64,000 bases of DNA from JAJYVT01 sp035534455 (lineage in GTDB: Bacteria > Actinomycetota > Acidimicrobiia > Acidimicrobiales > RAAP-2). Below, one piece after another: positions 1-7,849 of this stretch. The translations under genes and the position numbers were made by a program. Positions within the stretch are counted from its first letter, which is position 1, and the number at the start of each line of letters is the position of its first letter. The stretch lies in the NCBI GenBank assembly GCA_035534455.1, contig DATLRV010000038.1, positions 1 to 64,000 of the forward strand, written 5' to 3'. The notes below the pieces were generated by a model. The model worked only from the letters and a program-made list of their open reading frames with translations, had not been told where the DNA came from and made no database searches.

Positions 1-1
1 C

Positions 2-154
2 GATCTCCGCCTCGGCTCGGTCCCGGGGCTCGGCATCCGGGTGTCCGACGTGGTGGGGATCGCCGCGGCGCCGGGCGGCACCGGCTACTGGCTCGTCGCC
101 TCAGGCGGTGGGGTGTTCAGCTTCGTTGGCACGCCCTTCGAAGGCGCCGGGTAA
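2..154 (+). CDS. C-terminal fragment of a secreted GYWLVA-repeat protein
   Basis: This is the last 50 codons of a gene that enters from the left edge and stops at TAA 152-154. The residues GTGYWLVASGGGVFSFVG match the repeat found in many secreted actinobacterial proteins, where each unit is thought to form a beta-propeller or beta-roll blade outside the cell. Only the final repeat is inside the window, so the length, signal peptide and any enzymatic domain cannot be judged. Its 3' end overlaps the convergent membrane-protein gene by about 54 bp. Confidence 0.6.
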   Translation, partial: DLRLGSVPGLGIRVSDVVGIAAAPGGTGYWLVASGGGVFSFVGTPFEGAG

Positions 155-505
155 TCCCGCGGACGGCCGGCGCGCTCGGAGGCCGCCGAGGAGCACGAAG
201 GACCCTGCAGCCCATCCGAGGACCAGCCCGAACCAGACGAACAGGTTCGCGACCGGGGCCAGCCCGTCGCGCGCGACCACGAGGCGCGACAGCGGACCCT
301 CCGTCAACGGCGCGTAGGCGATCCAGCCGCTGAACGGGACCGGCGAGGTGAGGTAGGAGCCGACGAGCCAGAGGATCGCCGCCAGGGCCGCCACGGCGAC
401 GATGCGCTGGGCGAGGTTGAGCCGCTCCACCACCGCGGATCCTACGGTCGCGCGGCGCGCCGCTGCCGGGCGGCCCGGTCCCAGGTCGGCACCCATGTCG
501 TCCAT
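101..505 (-). CDS. small membrane protein with two helices
   Basis: The product has 134 residues when started at the ATG at 505. It has a short polar N-terminus, a first hydrophobic helix around residues 37-55 (IVAVAALAAILWLVGSYL), a loop with FSGWIAYAPLT, and a second helix around residues 85-105 (ANLFVWFGLVLGWAAGSFVLLGG). This arrangement with a YAPLT loop is familiar from uncharacterised actinobacterial inner-membrane proteins, but no function is known. An upstream extension exists, but it is polar and atypical, so the internal ATG is preferred. The gene ends inside the 3' end of the convergent secreted repeat gene. Confidence 0.5.
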   Translation of the reverse strand: MDDMGADLGPGRPAAARRATVGSAVVERLNLAQRIVAVAALAAILWLVGSYLTSPVPFSGWIAYAPLTEGPLSRLVVARDGLAPVANLFVWFGLVLGWAAGSFVLLGGLRARRPSAGLPGAFEGRANEAEHPTA

Positions 506-661
506 CGTCGTCGGCGTGACGGCCGAGGTGCCGCCGAGCACCGTGAGGTGGGCGACCGTGGTGCCGCCGAGCCCGGCGGTGCCGCGGCGTGCAGGAACGC
601 GCCGGGCCACGGTGAGGTCGCCGCCGCCGGTTTCGCGCACGAGCCGGCGTGGATCACCCGG

Positions 662-667
662 TAGCCT
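662..667 (+). promoter_or_regulatory. -10 box of greA, probable leaderless transcript
   Basis: TAGCCT lies 7 nt before the greA ATG, so transcription should start at or next to the start codon. No Shine-Dalgarno sequence precedes that ATG, which fits a leaderless mRNA. No convincing -35 hexamer is visible. Confidence 0.4.
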
Positions 668-674
668 TTCGAAG

Positions 675-1163
675 ATGACCGACGCCTCCGGCAAGGAGCC
701 GACGCGCCTCACGCCGGAGACCTACGCGCGGCTCCAAGCCGAGCTCGAGGACCTGACGACGCGGGGACGGGTGGAGATCGCCAAGGCGATCGAGGCCGCC
801 CGCGCGCTCGGTGACCTCTCTGAGAACGGCGACTACCACGCCGCCAAGGACAGTCAGGGGAAGATGGAGGCGCGGGTCCGCCAGCTCCAGGCGCTCCTGA
901 AGCACGCCCAGATCGTCGACGTCGCCGCGACGTCCGACGGCACCGTCGTGCACGGCGCCGTCGTCACGCTGCGCTACGAAGGCGACGACGACACCCAGGA
1001 CTTCTTCGTTGGTTCCATCGAGGAGCGCCACGGCGACATGCCGGTCATCTCCCCGAGCGCCCCCCTCGGCCAGGCACTCCTCGGGAAGACCGCAGGGGAC
1101 ACCGTGGCCTACGACGCGCCGGGCGGCACGCTCACGGTCGAGATCCTCAAGGTCGGAGCTTGA
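675..1163 (+). CDS. greA: transcription elongation factor GreA
   Basis: GreA enters the secondary channel of RNA polymerase and stimulates cleavage of backtracked transcripts. The 162-residue product has the usual GreA length. An N-terminal antiparallel coiled coil occupies about residues 10-78. Its acidic tip DLSENGDYHAAK (residues 47-58) carries the Asp and Glu that position the catalytic Mg2+. An FKBP-like C-terminal domain begins near residue 85. The ATG at 675 is chosen because it starts the family-typical N-terminus and follows a TAGCCT -10 box by 7 nt. The stop codon overlaps the TTG start of leuC, so greA and leuC are probably co-transcribed, which is an unusual pairing. Confidence 0.93.
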   Translation: MTDASGKEPTRLTPETYARLQAELEDLTTRGRVEIAKAIEAARALGDLSENGDYHAAKDSQGKMEARVRQLQALLKHAQIVDVAATSDGTVVHGAVVTLRYEGDDDTQDFFVGSIEERHGDMPVISPSAPLGQALLGKTAGDTVAYDAPGGTLTVEILKVGA

Positions 1164-2629
1164 CCGAGCCGGCCGGCCCCCCGGGGACCGACCGGACCTC
1201 CGCGCGCCGGAGAGCCGGCGGTGGCCGGACGCTCTTCGACAAGGTGTGGGACGCGCACGTCGTGCGCAGCGGCGGCGACGAGCCCGATCTCCTCTACATC
1301 GACCTCCACCTCGTGCACGAGGTGACCTCCCCGCAGGCCTTCGACGGGCTGCGCCTCGGTGGCCGGGGGGTCCGGCGGCCGGACCTCACGGTCGCCACCG
1401 CCGACCACAACGTGCCGACCACCGGCGACGTGGTGACCGACCCGGTCTCGAGGCGCCAGCTGGAGGTCCTCGATGCCAACTGCGCGGAGTTCGGCATCCG
1501 GTGCTTCCCGATGGGCGATGCCAATCAGGGGATCGTCCACGTCATCGGCCCCGAGCTCGGCCTCACGCAACCGGGGATGACCGTCGTGTGCGGTGACAGC
1601 CACACCTCCACGCACGGCGCGTTCGGCGCGCTCGCGGTCGGCATCGGCACGAGCGAGGTCGAGCACGTGCTCGCCACGCAGACGCTCCCCCAGGTCCGCC
1701 CCTCCTCGATGGCGGTGACCATCGAGGGGACCCCGCCCGAGGGCGTCACGGCCAAGGACTACGCACTGTCGGTCATCGGCAGGATCGGCACGGGTGGCGG
1801 CTTCGGCCACGTGGTCGAGTACCGCGGTGACGCGGTGCGCGCGCTCTCGATGGAGGGCCGCATGACGCTGTGCAACATGACCATCGAAGCCGGCGCACGC
1901 GCCGGGATGGTCGCGCCGGACGACACCACGTTCGCCTACGTCGAGGGGCGCGCCTACGCGCCGAGCGGGGCAGCGTGGGACGAGGCGCTCGACTGGTGGC
2001 GAACTCTCCCGACCGACGACGGCGCGTCCTTCTTTAAGGAGGTCCACCTCGACGCCCCAGCGATCGCGCCCCATGTCACCTGGGGCACCAACCCGGCACA
2101 GGTCGTCCCCATCGACGGCGTCGTCCCCGATCCCGACGAGTTCGCCGACGCGGCGGCGCGCGATGCGGCGGCGCGGGCGCTCGCGTACATGGGGCTCGTC
2201 GCGCGGACCCCGGTGCGCGAGATCGCGGTCGACACGGTCTTCCTCGGCTCGTGCACCAACTCGCGACTCGAGGACCTCCGGCTGGCTGCCGGGGTCCTCG
2301 AGGGACGCCACGTCCGCGACGGCGTCCGCGCCCTCGTCGTCCCGGGCTCGCACCGGGTGAAGGCGCAGGCCGAGGCGGAAGGCCTCGACAAGGTGTTCCT
2401 CGCCGCGGGGTTCGAATGGCGCCAGCCGGGCTGCTCGATGTGCCTGGGCATGAACCCGGACCAGCTCGCCCCCGGCGAGCGCTGCGCGTCCACCTCGAAC
2501 CGCAACTTCGAAGGGCGCCAGGGCCGCGGAGGCAGGACCCACCTCGTGTCGCCCGCCGTCGCCGCCGCGACCGCCGTCGCGGGCCACTTCGCGACGCCTG
2601 CGGACCTCCCCGAGCAGGGGGCGCGGTGA
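1160..2629 (+). CDS. leuC: 3-isopropylmalate dehydratase large subunit
   Basis: With LeuD it isomerises 2-isopropylmalate to 3-isopropylmalate in leucine synthesis, using a [4Fe-4S] cluster. The cluster cysteines are Cys365 (in GSCTNSR) and Cys425/Cys428 (in PGCSMCLGMNPDQ), with the spacing normal for the aconitase superfamily. The GDSHTSTHGAFGA active-site segment is intact. The product has 489 residues; its first 20 or so are an extra Gly/Arg-rich extension before the conserved LFDKVWDAHVV. The only in-frame start that keeps that block is TTG at 1160, which overlaps the greA stop. The stop overlaps the GTG of leuD as GTGA, so the two subunits are translationally coupled. Confidence 0.96.
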   Translation: MTEPAGPPGTDRTSARRRAGGGRTLFDKVWDAHVVRSGGDEPDLLYIDLHLVHEVTSPQAFDGLRLGGRGVRRPDLTVATADHNVPTTGDVVTDPVSRRQLEVLDANCAEFGIRCFPMGDANQGIVHVIGPELGLTQPGMTVVCGDSHTSTHGAFGALAVGIGTSEVEHVLATQTLPQVRPSSMAVTIEGTPPEGVTAKDYALSVIGRIGTGGGFGHVVEYRGDAVRALSMEGRMTLCNMTIEAGARAGMVAPDDTTFAYVEGRAYAPSGAAWDEALDWWRTLPTDDGASFFKEVHLDAPAIAPHVTWGTNPAQVVPIDGVVPDPDEFADAAARDAAARALAYMGLVARTPVREIAVDTVFLGSCTNSRLEDLRLAAGVLEGRHVRDGVRALVVPGSHRVKAQAEAEGLDKVFLAAGFEWRQPGCSMCLGMNPDQLAPGERCASTSNRNFEGRQGRGGRTHLVSPAVAAATAVAGHFATPADLPEQGAR

Positions 2630-3216
2630 GACCGGTCGCCGTCGTGAGCGGGCGCGCCGCGCCGCTCGACCGCTCCGACGTCGACACCGACCAGATCATC
2701 CCCTCCGAGTGGCTGAAGCGGGTGGAACGGACCGGGTTCGGCAAGGGGCTCTTCGCCGAGTGGCGCGACGACCGGAGCTTCGTCCTGAACGACCCCGCGC
2801 ACGCGGGCGCCACCGTGCTCGTCGCCGCATCGAACTTCGGCACGGGGTCCTCACGCGAGCACGCGGTGTGGGCGCTCCTCGATTACGGGTTCGAAGCCGT
2901 CGTCGCGACCAGCTTCGGCGACATCTTCAGGAACAACTGCACCAAGCAGGGCCTCATACCGGTCCAGGTCTCCCCGGACGTCGACCGCGCCGTCCTCGAT
3001 GCCGTCGCGTCGGATCCGACGCTTCTCGTCACGATCGACGTCGAGCGGAGCACCATCGAGTGCGGTGACGTCCTCGCGACGTTCTCGCTCGACGAATTCA
3101 CGCGTCAGCGGCTGCTCAACGGCTGGGACGACATCGGGCTCACGCTCCGGCACGCCGACGACATCACCGCCTTCGAGGGCGAGCGCGCCGCGTGGCTCCC
3201 GTCGGTGAGCTCGTAG
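2626..3216 (+). CDS. leuD: 3-isopropylmalate dehydratase small subunit
   Basis: This is the swivel-domain subunit that completes the LeuCD isomerase. The 196-residue length is normal. Recognisable family blocks are DVDTDQIIPSEWLKR near the N-terminus, ASNFGTGSSREHAVWAL, and FGDIFRNNCTKQGL. The GTG start at 2626 overlaps the leuC TGA, the usual coupling for this pair. The stop is only 9 bp from the end of the convergent leuA gene, so no intrinsic terminator fits between them. Confidence 0.95.
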   Translation: MRPVAVVSGRAAPLDRSDVDTDQIIPSEWLKRVERTGFGKGLFAEWRDDRSFVLNDPAHAGATVLVAASNFGTGSSREHAVWALLDYGFEAVVATSFGDIFRNNCTKQGLIPVQVSPDVDRAVLDAVASDPTLLVTIDVERSTIECGDVLATFSLDEFTRQRLLNGWDDIGLTLRHADDITAFEGERAAWLPSVSS

Positions 3217-3225
3217 CGACGCGTT

Positions 3226-4899
3226 TCACCTGGAAGAAGACGGCGCCCGGTTGGCGGCGCTCACCACCGCGGCGAGCGACGCGTCGAGGATCGACGAGTC
3301 CATGCCGACACCCCACCACGTGGACCCTTCTGCCCCCTCCGCCTCGACGTAGGCCACCGCCGACGCCCCGCTCCCCGCGGTGAGCGCGTGCTCGCTGTAG
3401 TCGCGGACCTCGAAGGCGACGCCCAGCTCGGCGCGGAGGCCCGCAACCAGCGCGTCGATCGGGCCGTTGCCGACGCCGTGCACCGTGCGATGGGTGCCGT
3501 CCACGAGCAACTGCGCGACGACGGTGGTGCGCCCTCCCCCGGTGGTGACCTCGCTGCCGATCAGCCGGATGCCGGCGTCGTCGGGGAGGTAGGTGCCCGC
3601 GAAGACCTCCCAGAGCTCCCCGGGGCGGATCTCGGTGCCCGTCGACTCGGCGACCGCCTGGACCTGGCGCGAGAACTCCACCTGGAGGCTGCGCGGCAGG
3701 TCGAGGCCGTGCTCGGTGTCCATGAGGTAGGCGACGCCCCCCTTCCCGGACTGGCTGTTCACGCGGATGATCGCCTCGTACGTGCGCCCCGTGTGCTTCG
3801 GGTCGATCGGTAGGTAGGGCACCTCCCACAAGTCGTAGGTGTCGCCGATCGCCGCCATGCCCTTCTTGATGGCGTCCTGGTGCGAGCCGGAGAACGCCGT
3901 GTAGACGAGGTCGCCCGCATACGGGTGGCGCGGGTGCACGGGCATCCGGGTCGCGTGCTCGGCGATCCGCCGCACCTTCTCGATGTCGGTGAAGTCGAGG
4001 CCCGGGTCGACGCCCTGGGAGAAGAGGTTCATCGCGAGGGTGACGACGTCGACGTTGCCCGTCCGCTCGCCGTTGCCGAACAGCGTGCCCTCGACCCGGT
4101 CCGCACCTGCCTGCACCGCGAGCTCGGCGGCGGCGACCGCGGTGCCCCGGTCGTTGTGCGGGTGCACGCTCAGCACGAGGCTGTCGCGGTCGCGGATCGT
4201 CCGGCCGAACCATTCCACGACGTCGGCGTAGACGTGAGGGCCGTACATCTCGACCGTGGCGGGGAGGTTCACGATCATCGGCCGGTCGGGGCTCGGCTCG
4301 ATGACGTCCATGACCGCTTCACAGATCTCGACCGCGTACTCCGGCTCGGTGCCGGTGAAGCTCTCGGGCGAGTACTCGTAGCGGATCTCGGTCCCCGGGA
4401 TCGTCGCCTCGAGCTTCCGGCACAGGCGGGCGGCCTGCTGGGCGATGTCGACGATGCCGGCGCGGTCCTGTCCGAAGACGACGCGGCGCTGCAGCGTGGA
4501 CGTCGAGTTGTAGAAGTGCACGACCGCGCGCGACGCCCCCTCGAGTGACTCGAAGGTCCGCTCGATCAGCTCCTCACGGCACTGCACGAGCACCTGGATC
4601 TCGACGTCGTCGGGGACGAGGCCCTCGTCGATGATCATGCGCTGGAACTCGAAGTCGGTCTGGGACGCAGAGGGAAAGCCGACCTCGATCTCCTTGAAGC
4701 CGATCTCGACGAGGGCCATGAACATCGCGAGCTTGCGTTCCGGGTCCATCGGGTCGACAAGCGCCTGGTTGCCGTCCCGGAGGTCGACGCTCACCCAGCG
4801 CGGCGCAACCGTCGTGCAGCGATCCGGCCACGTCCGGTCGGCGAGCACGACCGGGACGACCGGCCGGTAGTGGTGGTAGGGCATCTTGCGGGCGGTCAC
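3226..4899 (-). CDS. leuA: 2-isopropylmalate synthase
   Basis: It catalyses the committed step of leucine synthesis, condensing acetyl-CoA with 2-oxoisovalerate. The 557-residue product is the long actinobacterial type. An HMGL-like TIM barrel spans about residues 30-320. It carries the metal and substrate motif DLRDGNQAL (residues 39-47), HPHNDRGTAVAAAEL and GNGERTGNVD. The C-terminal LeuA allosteric domain, the site of leucine feedback inhibition in the family, occupies about residues 430-557. An attenuation leader lies upstream on the same strand, so expression is probably controlled by leucyl-tRNA supply as well. leuB is not in the window. Confidence 0.96.
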   Translation of the reverse strand: MTARKMPYHHYRPVVPVVLADRTWPDRCTTVAPRWVSVDLRDGNQALVDPMDPERKLAMFMALVEIGFKEIEVGFPSASQTDFEFQRMIIDEGLVPDDVEIQVLVQCREELIERTFESLEGASRAVVHFYNSTSTLQRRVVFGQDRAGIVDIAQQAARLCRKLEATIPGTEIRYEYSPESFTGTEPEYAVEICEAVMDVIEPSPDRPMIVNLPATVEMYGPHVYADVVEWFGRTIRDRDSLVLSVHPHNDRGTAVAAAELAVQAGADRVEGTLFGNGERTGNVDVVTLAMNLFSQGVDPGLDFTDIEKVRRIAEHATRMPVHPRHPYAGDLVYTAFSGSHQDAIKKGMAAIGDTYDLWEVPYLPIDPKHTGRTYEAIIRVNSQSGKGGVAYLMDTEHGLDLPRSLQVEFSRQVQAVAESTGTEIRPGELWEVFAGTYLPDDAGIRLIGSEVTTGGGRTTVVAQLLVDGTHRTVHGVGNGPIDALVAGLRAELGVAFEVRDYSEHALTAGSGASAVAYVEAEGAEGSTWWGVGMDSSILDASLAAVVSAANRAPSSSR

Positions 4900-4928
4900 G
4901 TCGGCCTCCGTCTCCTTGCTCCTTAACG

Positions 4929-4960
4929 AAAAAACCTCCTGGCCGAACGGCGCAGGAGGT
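4929..4960 (-). terminator. leuA attenuator terminator
   Basis: Read on the minus strand, CCTCCTG and CAGGAGG form an 8-bp stem (with the flanking T/A pair). An inner GCC/GGC pairing extends it, and six T residues follow directly. This is a canonical intrinsic terminator about 30 nt before leuA and after the Leu-rich leader peptide, which is the layout of a transcription attenuator. Confidence 0.75.
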
Positions 4961-4964
4961 GCGA

Positions 4965-4986
4965 GCGAGCGCGATGTGGCGCTCGC
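4965..4986 (-). promoter_or_regulatory. pause or antiterminator hairpin of the leuA leader
   Basis: GCGAGCGC and GCGCTCGC form a perfect 8-bp stem around a 6-nt loop, 2 nt past the leader-peptide stop codon. A ribosome that finishes the leader peptide would cover it. It is the obvious candidate for the pause structure in an attenuation mechanism. Confidence 0.5.
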
Positions 4987-4988
4987 CC

Positions 4989-5021
4989 CTAGGTCAGCAG
5001 CAGTTCCGAAAGGAATCGCAC
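4989..5021 (-). CDS. leuL: leuA leader peptide (MRFLSELLLT)
   Basis: This short reading frame encodes ten residues from a GTG start, and four of them are leucine (CTT and three consecutive CTG). It ends in TAG directly before the pause hairpin and attenuator. Ribosome stalling at the Leu run when charged tRNA-Leu is scarce would be expected to prevent the terminator from forming. The GTG lies 6 nt past a putative -10 box and has no Shine-Dalgarno sequence, so it appears to be leaderless. It is too short for standard gene calling. Leader-peptide attenuation of leuA has been proposed in other actinobacteria; the mechanism here is inferred from layout. Confidence 0.7.
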   Translation of the reverse strand: MRFLSELLLT

Positions 5022-5027
5022 GGCTCG

Positions 5028-5056
5028 ATCGTCGCAGGGACGCCGGCGCTTGTCAA
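5028..5056 (-). promoter_or_regulatory. promoter of the leuA leader
   Basis: On the minus strand a consensus TTGACA (5056-5051) and a GACGAT -10 box (5033-5028) are separated by 17 bp. The predicted transcription start coincides with the GTG of the leader peptide. The -35 sequence sits in the palindrome CTTGTCAAG, which overlaps the upstream region of the divergent small-protein gene. Confidence 0.6.
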
Positions 5057-5062
5057 GCTCGG

Positions 5063-5068
5063 TAGTCT
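5063..5068 (+). promoter_or_regulatory. -10 box of the small membrane-protein gene
   Basis: TAGTCT ends 7 nt before the GTG at 5076, the same spacing as at greA. This suggests a leaderless transcript that diverges from the leuA leader. No clear -35 hexamer is visible. Confidence 0.35.
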
Positions 5069-5075
5069 CCTCGCA

Positions 5076-5237
5076 GTGAAGAAGCTTCTCCTCCTGGCGG
5101 TCCTCGTGGTGCTCGGCGTCGCGCTCTACCGGCGCTTCTCGGGCGACGACGGTGCGCCGCAGCACCTGCACGGCACGCCTGACCACTGGCCGGCCGTCGT
5201 CCGGAAGCCCGGCTCGGAGAGCGCACCCGCAGCCTGA
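5076..5237 (+). CDS. 53-residue single-pass membrane protein, DLW-39-like
   Basis: The protein starts MKKLLLLAVLVVLGVALYRRF, written here as the two parts MKKLLLLAVLVV and LGVALYRRF, and is followed by a polar tail of about 30 residues rich in Pro, His and Ser. One N-terminal membrane anchor with a short cytoplasmic or exported tail resembles the tiny DLW-39-type actinobacterial proteins, although the DLW signature is absent. The GTG at 5076 is chosen because the hydrophobic anchor begins there and a -10 box precedes it by 7 nt. No function can be assigned. The decayed GNAT gene starts 5 bp downstream. Confidence 0.55.
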   Translation: MKKLLLLAVLVVLGVALYRRFSGDDGAPQHLHGTPDHWPAVVRKPGSESAPAA

Positions 5238-5242
5238 GCCCG

Positions 5243-5733
5243 ATGACCTCCGCCGCGGGGCCGTCGACCGCACGGCTCGTCCTGCGCCAGTGGCGCCCCG
5301 AGGACCGGGAGCCGTTCGCCGCGCTGAACGCGAGCAGCGAGGTGATGGCGCACTTCCCGTCGACCATGTCGGCCCAGGAGAGCGACGCGCTCGCGGACCG
5401 ATTCGAGACGGGAATCGACGAGCGCGGGTGGGGCATCTGGGCGGTCGAGCGCAAGGAGGACGGGGCGTCCCTCGGGTTCGTCGGGCTCGCCCCAGTGACC
5501 TTCGAGGCCGACTTCACGCCGGCCGTCGAGGTCGGCTGGCGCCTCGACCGGCCGTACTGGGGACACGGATACGGAGGGTGCGCGTGCGTCGCTGGACTTC
5601 GCCTTCACGGCGCTCGGCCTCGAGCGTGTCGTGTCGTTCACGGCCCGCACGAACCAACGGTCGGACCCACGGGTCACCGAGGGGCATCGTCTCGGGCGCC
5701 ACGTCCTCTACGAGGCGCGCGCATCCGAAGCCT
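5243..5733 (+). pseudogene. GNAT N-acetyltransferase, frameshifted and internally deleted
   Basis: The first 105 or so codons read as a ribosomal-protein-type GNAT acetyltransferase: RLVLRQWRPEDREPFAALN, VEVGWRLDRPYWGHGY. At about position 5570 the frame breaks. The expected continuation (TEGARASLDFAFTALGLER, then SFTARTNQRS) is found in another frame, consistent with loss of a few bases after WGHGY. Directly after NQRS the sequence jumps to DPRVTEGHRLGRHVLYEAR, which normally lies about 20 residues further on, so a second in-gene deletion is likely. The acetyl-CoA-binding motif is therefore broken. No stop-free repaired frame exists without at least one indel. A sequencing error could explain the shift but not the missing segment. 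Confidence 0.7.
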
Positions 5734-5859
5734 CGGCGTCGCACCGCCGCCCCTCGACACTGCCCATTGGACGCCGAGGACGCACGTGGTGGTGGTGCGT
5801 CGAGCGCACGAGCACGCGGTTGGTCGCGGACATGGGGCCGCAGGCTTCCCCGTTTGCGG

Positions 5860-6921
5860 TCAGGCCGTCGGGCCGCCGAGCCACCCCCGTCGTCTGAAGA
5901 GGAGCATGAGCAGGGCCACGGCGACCACCTCGAGCCCGATCCCGACGCCGACGAACGTGGCGAAGCTTCCGATCCGCGCGACCAGCCACGAGAAGTTCTG
6001 ACCGAAGAACCCGGTGAGGAAGGTGAGAGGCAGGAACACCGTCGCGATGACGGCCAGTTGCTTCATCACCACGTTGAGCCGGTTCGACACCGTCGACAGA
6101 TGCGTGTCCATGACGCCGCTCACGAGGTCCCGGTAGCCGTCAACCATGTCGCCGATGCGGATGAGATGATCGTAGAGGTCCCGGAAGTAGCGCTCACCCT
6201 CCTCGTTCATCCCGGGCAGCTCCGTGACACCGGCGGTGACGCCCGCGAACATGTCCCGCTGCGGTCCGACGACCTTGCGGATCCGCAGCAGACGGCGCTT
6301 CATGGCGAAGATCTCTCCCAGTTGCGCTTCAGTCGGCCGTGCGAGGATCGCAGTCTCCAGGTCGTCGATCTTGTCGTCGAAGGACGACAGCACCGGGAAG
6401 AAGCTGTCGGTGAGCGCGTCGACGACGAGGTACACCACGACGACCGCCAGGCGCCCGCTGTCCATCCCGCGGTCGAGCGCGCCCGTCGCCGTCCTGGTGC
6501 CGCTCGCCTCGTCGTCGGGTGCGGTTGCGGTACCCACCTTTGCCAGGTGGTGCCGGGCGATCCGCGTGTGGACCGAGTCCAGGCTCGGGCACGTGCCGTG
6601 GTGGAGCGTGACCACGAACCCGGCCGAGATGAAGATGTGGAGCTCCTGCGGGCCTTCCTCCCCACCCGCTCCGTACACGACCATGTAGCCGTAGTCGTCG
6701 TAGTCGTCGAACTTCGGACGTTGACCGAAGTGCTCGGCATCTTCCACCGCCAGTGGGTGGAACTTGAACACATCTCGAAGAATGCCGATCGCGCCGTCTC
6801 CGTCCCCAGTCTCGATGGTCAGGTCGAGCCAGAAGAATTCCCCGGCCGCGAGCGCGGAAGAGACGTCGTCGGGACCGGCCGGACGGCGGTCCCCTTCGGC
6901 CGTCGAGATGGTGGCGTCCAC
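5860..6921 (-). CDS. corA: CorA-family Mg2+/Co2+ transporter
   Basis: The 353-residue protein has the CorA plan: a large cytoplasmic N-terminal domain, a long helix with the conserved segment MKRRLLRIRKVV, then two C-terminal membrane helices (LAVIATVFLPLTFLTGF and GVGIGLEVVAVALLMLLF). CorA channels are pentamers that pass divalent cations through the inner membrane. The selectivity loop reads GFFGQNF, where most CorA proteins have YGMNF; this GxN variant occurs in actinobacterial relatives and may change ion preference. The GTG at 6921 is used because no ATG lies near the N-terminal block. A Thr/Gly/Asp-rich insertion (about residues 128-150) is unusual. Both neighbours are unrelated, so the gene is probably monocistronic. 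Confidence 0.85.
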   Translation of the reverse strand: MDATISTAEGDRRPAGPDDVSSALAAGEFFWLDLTIETGDGDGAIGILRDVFKFHPLAVEDAEHFGQRPKFDDYDDYGYMVVYGAGGEEGPQELHIFISAGFVVTLHHGTCPSLDSVHTRIARHHLAKVGTATAPDDEASGTRTATGALDRGMDSGRLAVVVVYLVVDALTDSFFPVLSSFDDKIDDLETAILARPTEAQLGEIFAMKRRLLRIRKVVGPQRDMFAGVTAGVTELPGMNEEGERYFRDLYDHLIRIGDMVDGYRDLVSGVMDTHLSTVSNRLNVVMKQLAVIATVFLPLTFLTGFFGQNFSWLVARIGSFATFVGVGIGLEVVAVALLMLLFRRRGWLGGPTA

Positions 6922-6967
6922 CAGTGCGATGGTAGGTCCCCGGTTCGCCGATCTCGTGGACCTGGTC

Positions 6968-7681
6968 TCAGCCCCGCCCGGGGCCGGTGCTCGCGGGAAG
7001 AGACCCCGACGCCCGAGACACCGATGCGAACATCGTCGGCACGAACCACCCCGGGAACGCCCGGCGCACCGACGCAGTACCTCCCACGTCGAGCTTTCCC
7101 GACCGCACGGCGGACGACCAGGTGAGATCCCCGCGCCAGACCTGGATCATGTCGCGGAGCCCGGCGACCACCGTGACCGTCACGTCGTGCCCGGGGTCGA
7201 CGTCGCACACGTCGACGTCGTCTGTGGTGATCACGAGCCACCAGTGCCGGGCCCTGGACGGCGCGTCCGGGAAGGTGAACTTCACGACCGTGCGCCCCGG
7301 TGGGACGGCGGCTCGGTTGACGTTGCGGTGCATGTCCCACAGGAGCAGCTTGGGGTCGAGGTCCTCGTCTCCCAGGTGCCCGATCCAGCGGACCCCCCAT
7401 GCGCCGACCGCTTCGACGACCGGGCGCAGCTCTTCACCGGCGGCAGTCAGTCGGTACTCCACCTCGGTCCCCTTGGTGCGTCTCTCCACGACGCCCGCCC
7501 TGGTCAGCTGGTTCAGCCGTTTCGACAGAAGGGTCGGCGACATCTTCGGCAGTCCTCGGCGGAGGTCGTTGAACCGGTGACTGCCCGTGACGAGCTCGCG
7601 CACCACGAGCATCGTCCAGCGCTCGTCGAGCAGCTCCATGGCCTTCGAGACCGGACAGAACTGGTGGTACGGCGCGCCCAC
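6968..7681 (-). CDS. HxlR-family transcriptional regulator with C-terminal SCP2-like domain
   Basis: Residues 1-105 form a winged-helix HxlR domain, recognisable by CPVSKAMELLDERWTMLVVREL, RFNDLRRGLPKMSPTLLSKRL and VEYRLTAAGEEL. HxlR proteins usually bind as dimers to inverted repeats and respond to reactive or redox-active molecules. The single Cys9 in the CPV motif is the position used for thiol sensing in some members. Residues 115-237 resemble the SCP2/sterol-carrier-like extension seen on many actinobacterial HxlR proteins. The gene diverges from the methyltransferase gene at 7850, with a near-palindrome between them, so it probably controls itself and that neighbour. The start is GTG at 7681. 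Confidence 0.85.
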   Translation of the reverse strand: MGAPYHQFCPVSKAMELLDERWTMLVVRELVTGSHRFNDLRRGLPKMSPTLLSKRLNQLTRAGVVERRTKGTEVEYRLTAAGEELRPVVEAVGAWGVRWIGHLGDEDLDPKLLLWDMHRNVNRAAVPPGRTVVKFTFPDAPSRARHWWLVITTDDVDVCDVDPGHDVTVTVVAGLRDMIQVWRGDLTWSSAVRSGKLDVGGTASVRRAFPGWFVPTMFASVSRASGSLPASTGPGRG

Positions 7682-7722
7682 ACCCGAACCCTACGGGCCG
7701 CTCCGCCACTTTGCCCGCCGAA

Positions 7723-7743
7723 CCGGTACAGATCTCGTACTGG
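7723..7743. promoter_or_regulatory. candidate HxlR operator
   Basis: CCGGTAC and GTACTGG form inverted arms, six of seven positions matching, around the 7-bp centre AGATCTC. The site lies 42 bp upstream of the HxlR start and about 107 bp upstream of the divergent methyltransferase. GTAC-type inverted repeats are typical of HxlR operators; binding is inferred. Confidence 0.4.
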
Positions 7744-7849
7744 AGAGTGTCGAGCCTGCTCGTTACGTTCTGCTTCATCAACCATCAGCCATCAGCCAAT
7801 GCCAATCGCTTGCCGACGCGAAAGGTGAGCCCGTTGAAGGAGCGTCCCG

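Noticed and set aside
1109..2587. Long open frame antisense to leuC (492 codons)
   Set aside because: It mirrors a certain enzyme gene, has His/Asp/Arg-rich composition typical of antisense GC-rich frames, and shows no family pattern.
5152..7125. 657-codon plus-strand frame over the GNAT, CorA and HxlR region
   Set aside because: It runs antisense to corA and part of the HxlR gene and contains no recognisable domain.
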